NCBI GenBank assembly: GCA_023425865.1
Contig: JAFABV010000005.1
Span: forward strand, 1-50,095
DNA: 50,095 nucleotides
Origin: Bacteroidota bacterium
Lineage (GTDB): Bacteria > Bacteroidota > Bacteroidia > Bacteroidales > Bacteroidaceae
Reading direction: 5' to 3'
In this document: in pieces, positions 17,009 to 25,754 of the stretch
How the letters are laid out: the number at the start of each line of letters is the position of its first letter
Position numbering within the stretch: the stretch's first letter is position 1
Notes under the pieces: model-generated
What the model saw: the letters and a program-made list of their open reading frames with translations, nothing else
Told to the model about the DNA's origin: nothing
Databases searched by the model: none
Translations under genes and position numbers: made by a program

Positions 17009-17821
17009 TTAACGCCCCAGGAGACGGTTGCCCAGAAAGCGGCGTATGAGCTCTATGGGGAGGCCACGGCGTTGGGCATAGTCTTTGAGTTGGTCTTCAC
17101 CAATCTTGCCCAAGTCGAAATAGAACGACTTAGGATGGGCAAACATCAGGCCCGACACAGAGGCTTTGGGGCGCATCATGCCGTTCTCGGTAAGTCGGAT
17201 ACCTATCTCCTTCATGCCAATGAGGTCGGAGATAATGAAGTTGACGCTGGCGTCGGGCAGCGAGGGATAGCCTACAGCTGGACGAATGCCTTGGTAACGC
17301 TCTGCCAGAAGGTCGTCGAGCGATAGGTCTTCGTCGGGAGCATATCCCCAATAGGTCTTGCGCACCTGCAGGTGTACGAGTTCGGCAGTGCCCTCAGCAA
17401 GGCGTTCTGCCAAGATTTCCGACATCATGTGCTCGTAGACATCGTCTTTGTCGAGTTTCTCCATGCTGGGGTCGGTAGACGTGGCAAAGGCTCCGGCTTT
17501 GTCGGTGATGCCCGATGACAGCGGGCGCACAAAGTCTGCGAGGCAGAGGTTGGCGTGTCCCTCCACCGATGGGAACTGCTGTCGCAGCATGGGGATGCGC
17601 ACCCCACCTAAGATAAGGTCGTCGCCATCGCTGTTGGCGTCTAATATCTCGAAGGCGGCATGGGTATGATAGCGTCCTTCCCACGTGTCGAGTTTGCGCT
17701 CGGCGTCGGCCTTGAGCTTGGCCTTCTCTTCTTCGGGTTTGCCCGTGAGGCCCCACGAATGAAAGAAATAAAGCCAGTTGATATAGGGGCGAACTTCGCT
17801 GATGTTATATGTTATCTTCAT
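17009..17821 (-). CDS. Free-standing MetH reactivation (AdoMet-binding) domain
   Basis: 270 residues. The whole protein corresponds to the C-terminal reactivation domain of cobalamin-dependent methionine synthase: YINWLYFFHSWGL at the start, LADFVRP, AERLAEGTAELVH, YQGIRPAVGYPSLPD with the AdoMet-binding RPAxGYP, and SFYFDLGKIGEDQL near the end. In MetH this domain binds AdoMet and remethylates inactive cob(II)alamin. Here it is a separate gene, 10 bases downstream of pyrC, with no methionine synthase core in view. It should act in trans on a MetH encoded elsewhere, or serve another corrinoid enzyme. Confidence 0.87.
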   Translation of the reverse strand: MKITYNISEVRPYINWLYFFHSWGLTGKPEEEKAKLKADAERKLDTWEGRYHTHAAFEILDANSDGDDLILGGVRIPMLRQQFPSVEGHANLCLADFVRPLSSGITDKAGAFATSTDPSMEKLDKDDVYEHMMSEILAERLAEGTAELVHLQVRKTYWGYAPDEDLSLDDLLAERYQGIRPAVGYPSLPDASVNFIISDLIGMKEIGIRLTENGMMRPKASVSGLMFAHPKSFYFDLGKIGEDQLKDYAQRRGLPIELIRRFLGNRLLGR

Positions 17822-17831
17822 CTGTTGTTGG

Positions 17832-19205
17832 TTAATGGTTAAGTGTTGTCATGCGGAACCTGACGGCTTCGCCATGGCTATTTTCATCGAACATGCCATT
17901 ATTATATATAAGGTGTCCGTTGCAAAGGGTCTGCATCACCTTCCAGCGGAATGTCTGTCCTATCATGGGCGTCCATCCACATTTGCTTTGCACCAGTTCG
18001 TCGGTAACTGTCCAGGGGGCTCCTGCCTTTACGATGGCGATGTCGGCCTTGTAGCCTGAGCGCAAAAAGCCGCGCTGGCTGATTTCAAATAGTCGGGCAG
18101 GGTTGTGGCACATCAGCTCAACGAGTCGGTCGAGGGTGAGCACGCCTTGGTCGACAAGTGAAAGCATGGCTACCAAGGAGAATTGTATCATGGGCATACC
18201 CGATGCGGCCTTGGCACTGCCACCTTCTTTGTCCTTTTGTTCGTGGGGAGCATGGTCGGTGCCTACCACGGCGATGCGACCATCGGCGAGGGCCGCCCTT
18301 AGGGCCGCCCGGTCGACTGCAGTCTTTACGGAGGGGTTGCACTTGATGCGTGTGCCTAAAGTGCTGTAGTCTTCGTCAGAGAACCACAGGTGGGCGATGA
18401 CCGCTTCACCGGTAATCTTTGGCAGGGGTGCCGCGGCAGAATCAGGTAGCGCGGGAAGCAGGTCGAGTTCTCTGGCGGTGGAGATATGCGCGATGTGCAG
18501 GCGTGTGCCATATCGCTTGGCTAACTGTACGGCGAGGGCCGAGCTGGCGTAACAGGCCTCCGCGCTGCGGATGAGCGGGTGCTGCGTGATGTCGGGGTCT
18601 TCACCATAGGTGGCCTTGGCAGCTGCCATATTGCGGTTGACCAGACTCGTGTCTTCGCAGTGGGTCATCAGTGGCAGTCCGAGCTCGGCGCAGGTGCGAT
18701 AGATATTCTCTAATGAGGTCTGCTTGTCTACGAGCATGTTGCCCGTAGAGGCGCCCATGAAGAGCTTGATGCCAGGGATGCGTGTGCGGTCGAGTTCGGC
18801 ATAGAGGGCTGCATTGCCGTTGGTGGCTCCGGGGAAAAAGCTATAGTTGATGTGGCTTTTGGCGGCAGCGAGCGCGAACTTCTCTTCTATGGCCTCAAGG
18901 GTGGTGGCCTGCGGGATGGTGTTGGGCATATCGAAGAATGTTGTCACGCCACCGTAAGCGGCAGCGCGTGACTCACTGTCGAGGTCGGCCTTGCGTGTAA
19001 GCCCCGGCTCACGAAAGTGTACGTGGTCGTCGATGATACCAGGTAAAACGTAGCACCCCGTGGCATCTACCAGTCTGTCGTAGTGTCCACGGGGTGTGTT
19101 ATGTCCTTCTGTAATCTCGGTGATGCGGTCGTCGTCAACGGTGACGGAGCCTTCAAATATGCGCCCCTCATTGACAATTTGTCCGCCAGCAATGATGGTC
19201 CTCAT
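17832..19205 (-). CDS. pyrC: Dihydroorotase
   Basis: 457 residues, amidohydrolase fold. The zinc ligands HVHFREPG (61-68), DMPNT, GIKLFMGASTG, MTHCED, HIAHIST, IKCNPSVK and GTDHAPH (about 314-320) are as in type I dihydroorotases. The enzyme interconverts carbamoyl aspartate and dihydroorotate in pyrimidine synthesis. It is preceded by the DUF4369 lipoprotein (25-base gap) and followed closely by the MetH-domain gene, so the three are probably one transcript. Confidence 0.95.
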   Translation of the reverse strand: MRTIIAGGQIVNEGRIFEGSVTVDDDRITEITEGHNTPRGHYDRLVDATGCYVLPGIIDDHVHFREPGLTRKADLDSESRAAAYGGVTTFFDMPNTIPQATTLEAIEEKFALAAAKSHINYSFFPGATNGNAALYAELDRTRIPGIKLFMGASTGNMLVDKQTSLENIYRTCAELGLPLMTHCEDTSLVNRNMAAAKATYGEDPDITQHPLIRSAEACYASSALAVQLAKRYGTRLHIAHISTARELDLLPALPDSAAAPLPKITGEAVIAHLWFSDEDYSTLGTRIKCNPSVKTAVDRAALRAALADGRIAVVGTDHAPHEQKDKEGGSAKAASGMPMIQFSLVAMLSLVDQGVLTLDRLVELMCHNPARLFEISQRGFLRSGYKADIAIVKAGAPWTVTDELVQSKCGWTPMIGQTFRWKVMQTLCNGHLIYNNGMFDENSHGEAVRFRMTTLNH

Positions 19206-19230
19206 GTGTTTATTGGTTGATCAGTTGGTG

Positions 19231-20067
19231 TCACTCTCCCCTGGCAGCTTGGTCGGGCGCCGCAACTGGCGCTGGAGCTTGTGTTGCCGGTGCGGCCAGG
19301 TCGTTGGGGGTGGGACCGTCCTGAGGGGGTGTCATGGGCTGAGCGGGAGGAGCAGCCTGGGGCATATCCTTCATGCCGTTCATGATCATTTGGTTGTCTT
19401 GGGCGGTCTGGTAGTAGGCCTTTACCTGTGGGTTGCTCTTGAACTTGGGGGTAGCCTTGCTCATGATATCTTCAATCCAGGCATCGAGCATTGGCACTTC
19501 ATAACGGCTCATACAGGTGTTTATGAATACGTAGGGTGCCAGTACATTGTCAAAGTTCTCGGTTACAAATGTAGTAACCAGATGGTCTATCTTGCGGTTG
19601 ATGGCAGCGTCTTCGGCGGCAAGATTGGCATTGACGATATTCATGTCCTTGCCGTTCATGATGGCTTGGTCGTGCTTGTGTACCAAGTCCATACTCTGGT
19701 TCATCAGTTGGGTAAACTTGGCACGGAACTCGGTAAGCTTGTCATTGAGCGGGGTACCGGTAACGGTCTCCTGCGTGTTGTCGATCTTCACCAGAATGTC
19801 GCCACTTTCCAATACCACGGGAAGCGCGTTTTGGTCATCTACGAATATGTTGGCTATACGCACAGAGTCGATAGAGCCCGTGAACTGGAACTGTCCATGC
19901 ACCACGTCACATGAGTCAAGATCATTCAGAGCCGTGTCTTTCAGCACTTTCAGATATAACTTCTGCCCGTCGAGCGTAGAAACGCTGGCCGTGCCCGTTA
20001 TATTAAAAGAGTTGGCGCATGACGTAAGGGCCATCAGACTGAGAAATGCGTATAAAACTTTATCCAT
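19231..20067 (-). CDS. DUF4369-type lipoprotein
   Basis: 278 residues from the ATG at 20067; an earlier in-frame start at 20091 lies in the -7 box. The signal MDKVLYAFLSLMALTSC ends in a lipobox with Cys17. The N-terminal part has FNITGTASVSTLDGQKLYL and VLESGDILVKID, the beta-sandwich pattern of DUF4369, a domain usually joined to thioredoxin-like modules in Bacteroidetes. Here a helical region follows instead, with no CxxC motif, and the C-terminal 55 residues are a Pro/Ala/Gln-rich tail. Function unknown. Confidence 0.8.
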   Translation of the reverse strand: MDKVLYAFLSLMALTSCANSFNITGTASVSTLDGQKLYLKVLKDTALNDLDSCDVVHGQFQFTGSIDSVRIANIFVDDQNALPVVLESGDILVKIDNTQETVTGTPLNDKLTEFRAKFTQLMNQSMDLVHKHDQAIMNGKDMNIVNANLAAEDAAINRKIDHLVTTFVTENFDNVLAPYVFINTCMSRYEVPMLDAWIEDIMSKATPKFKSNPQVKAYYQTAQDNQMIMNGMKDMPQAAPPAQPMTPPQDGPTPNDLAAPATQAPAPVAAPDQAARGE

Positions 20068-20090
20068 AAAATATGAGGTTTCAAGACACA

Positions 20091-20098
20091 CAAAGATA
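20091..20098 (-). promoter_or_regulatory. -7 box for the DUF4369 lipoprotein-pyrC operon
   Basis: Reverse strand TATCTTTG, 23 bases before the ATG at 20067. Confidence 0.6.
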
Positions 20099-20149
20099 GT
20101 GCGTATTCGTGATGTAGGAAAATAAATTTATTCAATTTAAAAGAATGAC

Positions 20150-20566
20150 CTACTCTTTTAGGTTTTTTTTGGATAGTTCATGATCAAGGCGATGAACGGT
20201 ATAAACCTCTAAAATGGCGGCAATAAGCAACAATACTACCCACTTGTTGTACAAGACGTTGACATAGTCGTAAGCATGGGAAAACATGGAACGGAAGTAC
20301 CCGAAAGTATTGTCGGCCATAAGCAGTCCTGCAAGAACAAACAATAGGTTGGCGAAGGCTTGAATGCGCTTCAGTCGGCGTATGGTAATATCCTGCCCGT
20401 CGTAGGTTTGCATGGATTGCATCAGGGTGAACATCAAGGCTCCGGCAAGATATATCCAACATGTGATATGTTGTTGCCACATGAGGGCAAAACAGCCGGC
20501 ACCGATGACCATCAGTGCTCCTCCTGCAAGAAAGATAATGCTTTGGAGTTTATTTAATTGCTTCAT
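20150..20566 (-). CDS. Small membrane protein with four predicted helices
   Basis: 138 residues from the ATG at 20566, which overlaps the end of the FtsB-like gene by 17 bases. Hydrophobic stretches at about 9-29, 34-52, 69-84 and 108-124 suggest four membrane helices; the C-terminus is charged. No catalytic motif is seen. The tight overlap with an FtsB-like division protein suggests cotranscription, and perhaps an envelope role. Function not recognised. Confidence 0.75.
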   Translation of the reverse strand: MKQLNKLQSIIFLAGGALMVIGAGCFALMWQQHITCWIYLAGALMFTLMQSMQTYDGQDITIRRLKRIQAFANLLFVLAGLLMADNTFGYFRSMFSHAYDYVNVLYNKWVVLLLIAAILEVYTVHRLDHELSKKNLKE

Positions 20567-20906
20567 TGTCAAGGGTTGTTTGCCCGGGGGCCGTTTCGTT
20601 GGCAGGCATGTCTGTGCTAAGCACATAGATGTCTTCGTCGTCGGCTTTCATGAAATACCGTTCGCGAGCAATCTTCTCAATGGCTTTGGGATTGCGCCGG
20701 ATTTCTTTCAGTTCTTTGGTTGAGGCTTCGTTATGGTCGTTGTAGCGCTTGATGTCTTCTTTCAGCTGACTAATCTGAAGGTCGTACTGAATGCGTCGCA
20801 GAAAGCTGTTGTCGTCGATGAAGCCCACAATGGCTACACCCACTACAATGGTAATGAGATACTTGTAGCGTGCCAAAAGACTCCAAATCTTGCCCAGTTT
20901 ACTCAT
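20550..20906 (-). CDS. FtsB/DivIC-like septum formation protein
   Basis: 118 residues. A short cytoplasmic start, one membrane helix (about 14-30), then a charged coiled coil (about 38-75: IQYDLQISQLKEDIKRYN) and the family signature IEKIARERYFMKADDEDIY. The layout matches FtsB/DivIC proteins, which bridge FtsL and FtsQ in the division complex. First gene of a divergent promoter region shared with dnaX. Confidence 0.88.
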   Translation of the reverse strand: MSKLGKIWSLLARYKYLITIVVGVAIVGFIDDNSFLRRIQYDLQISQLKEDIKRYNDHNEASTKELKEIRRNPKAIEKIARERYFMKADDEDIYVLSTDMPANETAPGQTTLDNEAIK

Positions 20907-20993
20907 AACAGTTAGTCTTGATGGGTGTTACGACAGTGCTGACTTTCACAACACAGGTTGATGGACTGTTGTGGCGTTACAGCGTTGCTTGTG

Positions 20994-21024
20994 CAAAGGT
21001 ACAGCAATCGCTGAGAATAACAAA
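20994..21024 (-). promoter_or_regulatory. Consensus promoter for the FtsB-like gene
   Basis: Reverse strand TTTG (21021-21024), 19 bases, then TACCTTTG (20994-21001), an excellent match to TTTG-N19-TAnnTTTG. It is back to back with the dnaX promoter. Confidence 0.75.
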
Positions 21025-21042
21025 ATAAATAGGAGGTTTTGT

Positions 21043-21073
21043 TTTGCCTGTCTCTCATTTTACAGTATCTTTG
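21043..21073 (+). promoter_or_regulatory. Consensus promoter for dnaX
   Basis: TTTG (21043-21046), 19 bases, TATCTTTG (21066-21073). It lies inside the longest open frame, showing that translation starts at the later ATG at 21101. Confidence 0.78.
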
Positions 21074-21100
21074 CAAAAGCAAAAACTCAGTATCATATTT

Positions 21101-22939
21101 ATGGACAACTACATTGTATCGGCCAGAAAATACCGTCCGATGACATTCTCGTCGGTGGTGGGGCAAGAGGCTCTCACCACTACACTGAAGAATGCTGTCA
21201 AGAGTGGTAGGCTGGCCCATGCTTATCTCTTCTGCGGACCTCGTGGGGTGGGCAAAACTACCTGTGCCCGCATTTTCGCCAAAGCCATCAACTGCGAGAA
21301 CCCCACCGCAGACGGTGAGGCTTGTAACGAATGTGAGAGCTGTCGGGCTTTTAATGAGGGACGTTCTATGAACATCTTTGAACTTGACGCTGCCAGTAAC
21401 AACTCGGTGGAAAACATCAAGACCTTGATGGAGCAGACGCTCATTCCACCCCAGACTGGCCGTTACAAGGTGTTTATCATTGACGAGGTGCACATGCTGT
21501 CAACATCGGCATTCAACGCTTTTCTCAAGACCTTGGAGGAGCCTCCACAGCACGTTATCTTTGTGTTGGCCACTACTGAAAAGCACAAGATACTGCCTAC
21601 AATTCTTTCTCGTTGTCAGATTTATGATTTCGAGCGGATGGTAGTACCCAAGATCATTGACCATCTTAAGATGGTGGCTGACCGTGAGGGCGTTACCTAC
21701 GAAGAGGAGGCGCTTAGTGTCATCGCTGAGAAGGCTGACGGCGGCATGCGTGATGCCTTATCGATATTCGACCAGGTGAACAGCTTTTGCCAAGGCCATG
21801 TCACCTATGAGAAGGTCTTGGAAGACCTTAACGTGCTCGACACTGATAACTACTTCCGCCTGATAGACTTGTCGTTGGAAAACAAGGTGAGCGACATCAT
21901 GGTACTTCTCGACCATATCATCGCTCATGGTTTCGACGCGGGTAACGTGGTGAATGGTTTGGGCTCGCACGTACGCAATGTCATGATGGCTCGTGACCCA
22001 CAGACTGTGCGGCTGCTGGAAGTAAGTGAGCGTCAGCGACAGCGTTATCAGGAACAGGCACAGAAGTGTCAGCCTTCCTTTTTATATCAGGCGCTGAAAA
22101 TCATTAACGATTGCGATATCAATTATCGACAAAGCAGCAACAAACGCCTGTTGGTAGAGCTAACACTCATTCGCGTGGCACAGATTACTCAGCCCGACGA
22201 TGCCGAAGCGAGCGCGGGGCGTAGCCCCAAGCGTTTGAAATCCCTGTTTAAGAATTTGTTGACCTCTCAGCCTCAACCGGCATCGCAGGTGGCCGGGGCT
22301 GAGAAGACCATCCGTCGTGCCGCACAACACGGTACGACTTCTGCCCCCTCTACCCCTGACCTTGCCACTGTAATCTCCCCGGAGTCGTCTCCACAACCCA
22401 GCACAAGCGGCGATACGCAGGCCTCGACGCATGGCGCGACAACGATTGGGACGGCAGCGCCAAAATTCAAATTGCGCAATATTGGCATGACATTCAGTGA
22501 CCTTCGTCGTGGGCCTGACAAAGCCGAACCAGAAGCATTGCGCGAGGAGGTGTCTAAAGATACCCAAGCCGAGGTACGACGATTTACCGAAGAAGAGCTC
22601 AGCGTGCAATGGACGCTCATGTGTAACCGTATGCCTCAAAGTATGGTAGGACTGGCCTCACGGCTCAAGAATATTGTGCCGCACATCACCGACTATCCAC
22701 ATATAGAAGCTGTGGTCGACAATGAGATTCTGTTGGGGCAACTCAATGACATCAAGGGTAAGATACGTGCCACTATGCGCCAGACCTTACGCAATCCTGA
22801 TATCGACCTCACGTTGCGCCTTGCGGAAGTGGGTGAAATGAAGAAAGTGTACACCAAGCGTGAAATCTTTGATGACATGCGTCAGCGCAATCCGGCTATT
22901 GAACGGCTGCGTGAAACGTTGGGCTTGGAATTATCATAA
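21101..22939 (+). CDS. dnaX: DNA polymerase III subunit gamma/tau
   Basis: 612 residues. The AAA+ clamp-loader ATPase shows YIVSARKYRP at the start, Walker A GPRGVGKTTC (46-55), a zinc site with Cys65, Cys75, Cys78 and Cys81, Walker B IIDEVHMLS, and sensor SRCQIYDF. The C-terminal third is a low-complexity linker rich in Ala, Ser, Thr and Pro (about 355-455), followed by a conserved tau-like tail. It loads the beta sliding clamp and links the replisome parts. The start at 21101 is set by the promoter at 21066. A perfect hairpin follows the gene. Confidence 0.96.
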   Translation: MDNYIVSARKYRPMTFSSVVGQEALTTTLKNAVKSGRLAHAYLFCGPRGVGKTTCARIFAKAINCENPTADGEACNECESCRAFNEGRSMNIFELDAASNNSVENIKTLMEQTLIPPQTGRYKVFIIDEVHMLSTSAFNAFLKTLEEPPQHVIFVLATTEKHKILPTILSRCQIYDFERMVVPKIIDHLKMVADREGVTYEEEALSVIAEKADGGMRDALSIFDQVNSFCQGHVTYEKVLEDLNVLDTDNYFRLIDLSLENKVSDIMVLLDHIIAHGFDAGNVVNGLGSHVRNVMMARDPQTVRLLEVSERQRQRYQEQAQKCQPSFLYQALKIINDCDINYRQSSNKRLLVELTLIRVAQITQPDDAEASAGRSPKRLKSLFKNLLTSQPQPASQVAGAEKTIRRAAQHGTTSAPSTPDLATVISPESSPQPSTSGDTQASTHGATTIGTAAPKFKLRNIGMTFSDLRRGPDKAEPEALREEVSKDTQAEVRRFTEEELSVQWTLMCNRMPQSMVGLASRLKNIVPHITDYPHIEAVVDNEILLGQLNDIKGKIRATMRQTLRNPDIDLTLRLAEVGEMKKVYTKREIFDDMRQRNPAIERLRETLGLELS

Positions 22940-22951
22940 AAGTCAGATTAC

Positions 22952-23005
22952 CATAAACAACGACTCCCTCTTGTCACTTGAAACAAGAGGGAGTCGTTGT
23001 TTATG
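22952..23005. terminator. Perfect 23-bp bidirectional terminator between dnaX and asnA
   Basis: Arms at 22952-22974 and 22983-23005 are perfectly complementary with an 8-base loop. The right arm ends directly against the asnA stop codon (23006-23008). It serves two converging genes. Confidence 0.9.
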
Positions 23006-24043
23006 TTAGATGAGGGGCATTCCAAGTTCTTCGCACTCCTTGCGCATGTATTCCGGCCAGATGCTGGCTTGTATCTCACCGATATGGGCTTTGTGAAGCA
23101 TGAGCATGCAGAGTCGGCTTTGACCAATTCCACCGCCGATGCTCAAAGGCAGCTGGTCATTGAGTAGCTGCTGGTGGAAGTAGAGTTGCTCGCGGTCTTC
23201 CTTACCCTCTATTTTGAGTTGGCGTACCAAGGCCTCCTTGTCAACACGGATACCCATAGAACTCAGCTCGATAGAACGGCCAAGTACAGGATACCACACC
23301 AAGATGTCACCATTCAGACCCTTCAATCCGTTCTCAGCCTCTGTTGACCAATCGTCATAGTCGGGGGCGCGCCCGTCGTGCTTCTTTCCGTCAGCGAGTT
23401 TGCCGCCTATGCCTTCTACGAATACTGCACCATATTTCTTGCAAATCTCATCTTCACGCTCTTTGGGCGAGAGGGTAGGATACATTTCCAACAACTGCTC
23501 ACTGTGAATGAAGTGAATGTCATTCGGAAGAAAGGGCTTAAGCTGAGGATAAGACTCACAAGCCAGAAACTCTGTGCGCAGGATGGCAGCATAGATGCGA
23601 CGAACCACATTCTCTAAATAAGAAAGTGTACGTTGTTCGGCTGTGATGACGGCTTCCCAGTCCCACTGGTCTACGTAGAGCGAGTGGAGATTGTCGAGTT
23701 CCTCATCCGCACGGATGGCATTCATATCTGTATAGATGCCATACTCAGGTTCTATGTCGTATTCGGCCAAGGTCAGTCGTTTCCACTTGGCCAAGGAGTG
23801 TACAACTTCTGCCTTGGCGTCCCCCAAGTCCTTGATGGGGAACGTCACCGGGCGTTCAACGCCATTGAGGTCGTCGTTAATACCCATGCCTTTGAGCACG
23901 AACAATGGAGCGGTGACACGTCTCAAACGCAGTTCGGTGGAGAGATTCTGTTGAAAGAACTCTTTAATTTGCTTGATACCCTGTTCAGTCTGGCGCATGT
24001 CGAGTTGTGCGTGATAGTCCTGAGGTTTGATAAGATTGCTCAT
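23006..24043 (-). CDS. asnA: Aspartate-ammonia ligase
   Basis: 345 residues from the ATG at 24043 (MSNLIKPQDYHAQ); an earlier in-frame start lies upstream of the -7 box. Class II synthetase-like fold with QIKEFFQQNL, RRVTAPLFV, ERPVTFPI, HSLAKWKR, SLYVDQWDWE, RTEFLACESYP, and the C-terminal LPLSIGGGIGQSRLCMLML, all typical of AsnA. It makes asparagine from aspartate, ammonia and ATP. Monocistronic, convergent with dnaX. Confidence 0.97.
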   Translation of the reverse strand: MSNLIKPQDYHAQLDMRQTEQGIKQIKEFFQQNLSTELRLRRVTAPLFVLKGMGINDDLNGVERPVTFPIKDLGDAKAEVVHSLAKWKRLTLAEYDIEPEYGIYTDMNAIRADEELDNLHSLYVDQWDWEAVITAEQRTLSYLENVVRRIYAAILRTEFLACESYPQLKPFLPNDIHFIHSEQLLEMYPTLSPKEREDEICKKYGAVFVEGIGGKLADGKKHDGRAPDYDDWSTEAENGLKGLNGDILVWYPVLGRSIELSSMGIRVDKEALVRQLKIEGKEDREQLYFHQQLLNDQLPLSIGGGIGQSRLCMLMLHKAHIGEIQASIWPEYMRKECEELGMPLI

Positions 24044-24075
24044 ATTATTTTCGTTTAGTCTTGCAATTTTGGTTG

Positions 24076-24083
24076 CAAAGGTA
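24076..24083 (-). promoter_or_regulatory. -7 box for asnA
   Basis: Reverse strand TACCTTTG; a partial -33 (ATTG) lies 19 bases upstream. It fixes the start at 24043. Confidence 0.65.
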
Positions 24084-24225
24084 GTCATTAATAATTAAAT
24101 TGCAATAGTTTGCTTGGTTTATTTTTGCATTCTGATATTGCGTAATCTGTTTTTGTAACTATTTGCCTTAATGTGTAAGGGAGGTTTGTTCCCTTGGAAA
24201 GTCAAGCATTTTTTTATGCAATCAC

Positions 24226-24256
24226 TTTGCGGATTCAAATCCTTTTATTACTTTTG
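24226..24256 (+). promoter_or_regulatory. Promoter for tRNA-Arg
   Basis: TTTG (24226-24229), 19 bases, TACTTTTG (24249-24256), ending 20 bases before the tRNA. Confidence 0.75.
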
Positions 24257-24276
24257 CAAGCGTTTTATGACCATAC

Positions 24277-24350
24277 GGCCTCGTAGCTCAGTTGAATAGA
24301 GCATCAGATTCCGGTTCTGAGTGTCGCGGGTTTGAGTCCCGCCGAGGTCA
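24277..24350 (+). tRNA. tRNA-Arg (anticodon CCG)
   Basis: A complete cloverleaf can be drawn: acceptor GGCCTCG with CGAGGTC (one G-T pair), D stem GCTC/GAGC, anticodon stem TCAGA/TCTGA around the loop TTCCGGT, and T stem GCGGG/CCCGC around TTTGAGT. The discriminator is A and CCA is not encoded. It reads the codon CGG. It has its own promoter and is followed by pepT 46 bases later. Confidence 0.95.
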
Positions 24351-24396
24351 CTATTCTGAAGCGACGCTTCGCCCATTCTTAATTTCCCCTATTCAC

Positions 24397-25620
24397 ATGA
24401 ACATCACAGAACGTTTTATTAATTACACCAAATTCGATACGCAATCGGCAGATGAGTCTGAAAGTGTACCGAGTACATCGAAACAACTTATTTTTGCCCA
24501 ATACCTGAAGGAGGAACTTGAGCGTGAGGGCCTGAAAGACGTTGAGATGGATGACAAAGGCTATATCTATGCCACACTGCCCTCTAACATGAAGAAGGAG
24601 GTGCCCACTATAGGCTTTATCTCTCATTATGACACCGCTCTCGATGCCAGTGGTGCCAACGTCAAGGCGCGTGTGGTGGAGAACTACGACGGTGGCGACA
24701 TCGAACTCTCGCCGGGCATCATCTCTTCACCCGCTAAGTTTCCCGAACTGCTTGCCCACAAGGGTGAAGACATTATCGTGACCGATGGCACCACTCTGCT
24801 TGGCGCCGACGACAAGGCTGGTATCGCTGAGATTGTGCAGGCCATGTGTTACCTGCGCGATCACGATGAGATCAAGCACGGAGATATTCGTGTAGGTTTC
24901 AATCCCGATGAGGAGATTGGTCGCGGTGCGCATCATTTCGACGTAGAGAAGTTTGGCTGTCAGTGGGCCTACACCATGGATGGTGGTGACTTGGGTGACT
25001 TGGAATTTGAGAATTTCAACGCGGCCAGCGCCAAAGTACATATCAAGGGCGTAAGTGTACACACAGGCTATGCCAAGGGCAAGATGGTCAACGCCAGTCG
25101 CTTGGCTTGTGAGTTCAACGCTTATATTCCCGACACCGACATTCCCGAGACCACAGAGGGCTATGAGGGCTTTTATCATCTGCTGGGTATCGAAAGCCGG
25201 TGCGAGGAGGCCAAACTCAACTATATCATCCGTGATCACGACCGTAAGAAATTTGAAGACCGCAAGGACTTCATGGAGGAGATCGTGCGTAAGATGAACG
25301 AGAAATACGGCGAAGGCACGGTGACTATCGAGCTGAAGGATCAATACTACAATATGAAGGAAAAGATTGATCCAAACATGTATGTCATCGATATTGTGCT
25401 CAAGGCCATGCAAGAGTGTGGCGTGCAGCCCAAGGTAGAGCCTATCCGCGGTGGTACTGACGGTGCGCAGCTGTCATTCCGTGGACTGCCTTGCCCGAAT
25501 ATCTTTGCCGGTGGCGTGAATTTCCATGGCCCCTACGAGTTTGTCTCCGTACAGGTAATGGAAAAGGCCGTGATGGTGATTACCAAGATATGTGAAATCA
25601 CAGGTACATTTAACGATTGA
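24397..25620 (+). CDS. pepT: Peptidase T (tripeptidase)
   Basis: 407 residues from the ATG at 24397; the open frame continues upstream through the tRNA by chance. M20 zinc peptidase: SHYDTALDASG supplies the first metal His/Asp, TTLLGADDKAG the bridging Asp, NPDEEIGRGA the catalytic Glu pair, YTMDGGDLGDLEFENFNAA, KGVSVHTGYAKGKMVNA, and IRGGTDGAQLSFRG with LPCPNIFAGGVNFHGPYE. PepT releases the N-terminal residue of tripeptides in the cytoplasm. Confidence 0.95.
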   Translation: MNITERFINYTKFDTQSADESESVPSTSKQLIFAQYLKEELEREGLKDVEMDDKGYIYATLPSNMKKEVPTIGFISHYDTALDASGANVKARVVENYDGGDIELSPGIISSPAKFPELLAHKGEDIIVTDGTTLLGADDKAGIAEIVQAMCYLRDHDEIKHGDIRVGFNPDEEIGRGAHHFDVEKFGCQWAYTMDGGDLGDLEFENFNAASAKVHIKGVSVHTGYAKGKMVNASRLACEFNAYIPDTDIPETTEGYEGFYHLLGIESRCEEAKLNYIIRDHDRKKFEDRKDFMEEIVRKMNEKYGEGTVTIELKDQYYNMKEKIDPNMYVIDIVLKAMQECGVQPKVEPIRGGTDGAQLSFRGLPCPNIFAGGVNFHGPYEFVSVQVMEKAVMVITKICEITGTFND

Positions 25621-25658
25621 TTCTACGGGTCTTATCCCATTTCCCTTAAGATTAAGTG

Positions 25659-25725
25659 GGGGCGTTGACAGCAAGCCTTTCTGTTTCTTACAGAAAAGTA
25701 CGCTGTCAGCGCCCCTTGCTTTTTG
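25659..25725 (+). terminator. Terminator after pepT
   Basis: GGGGCG-TGACAGC near 25659 pairs with GCTGTCA-CGCCCC ending at 25715, with an inner hairpin TTTCTGT/ACAGAAA, followed by TTGCTTTTT. Confidence 0.8.
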
Positions 25726-25754
25726 GGGATGACCTCTAAGTATGATTTAAGTTT

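Noticed and set aside
24292..24396. Longer N-terminus for PepT
   Set aside because: The frame runs through the tRNA-Arg gene; peptidase homology starts at MNITERF at 24397.
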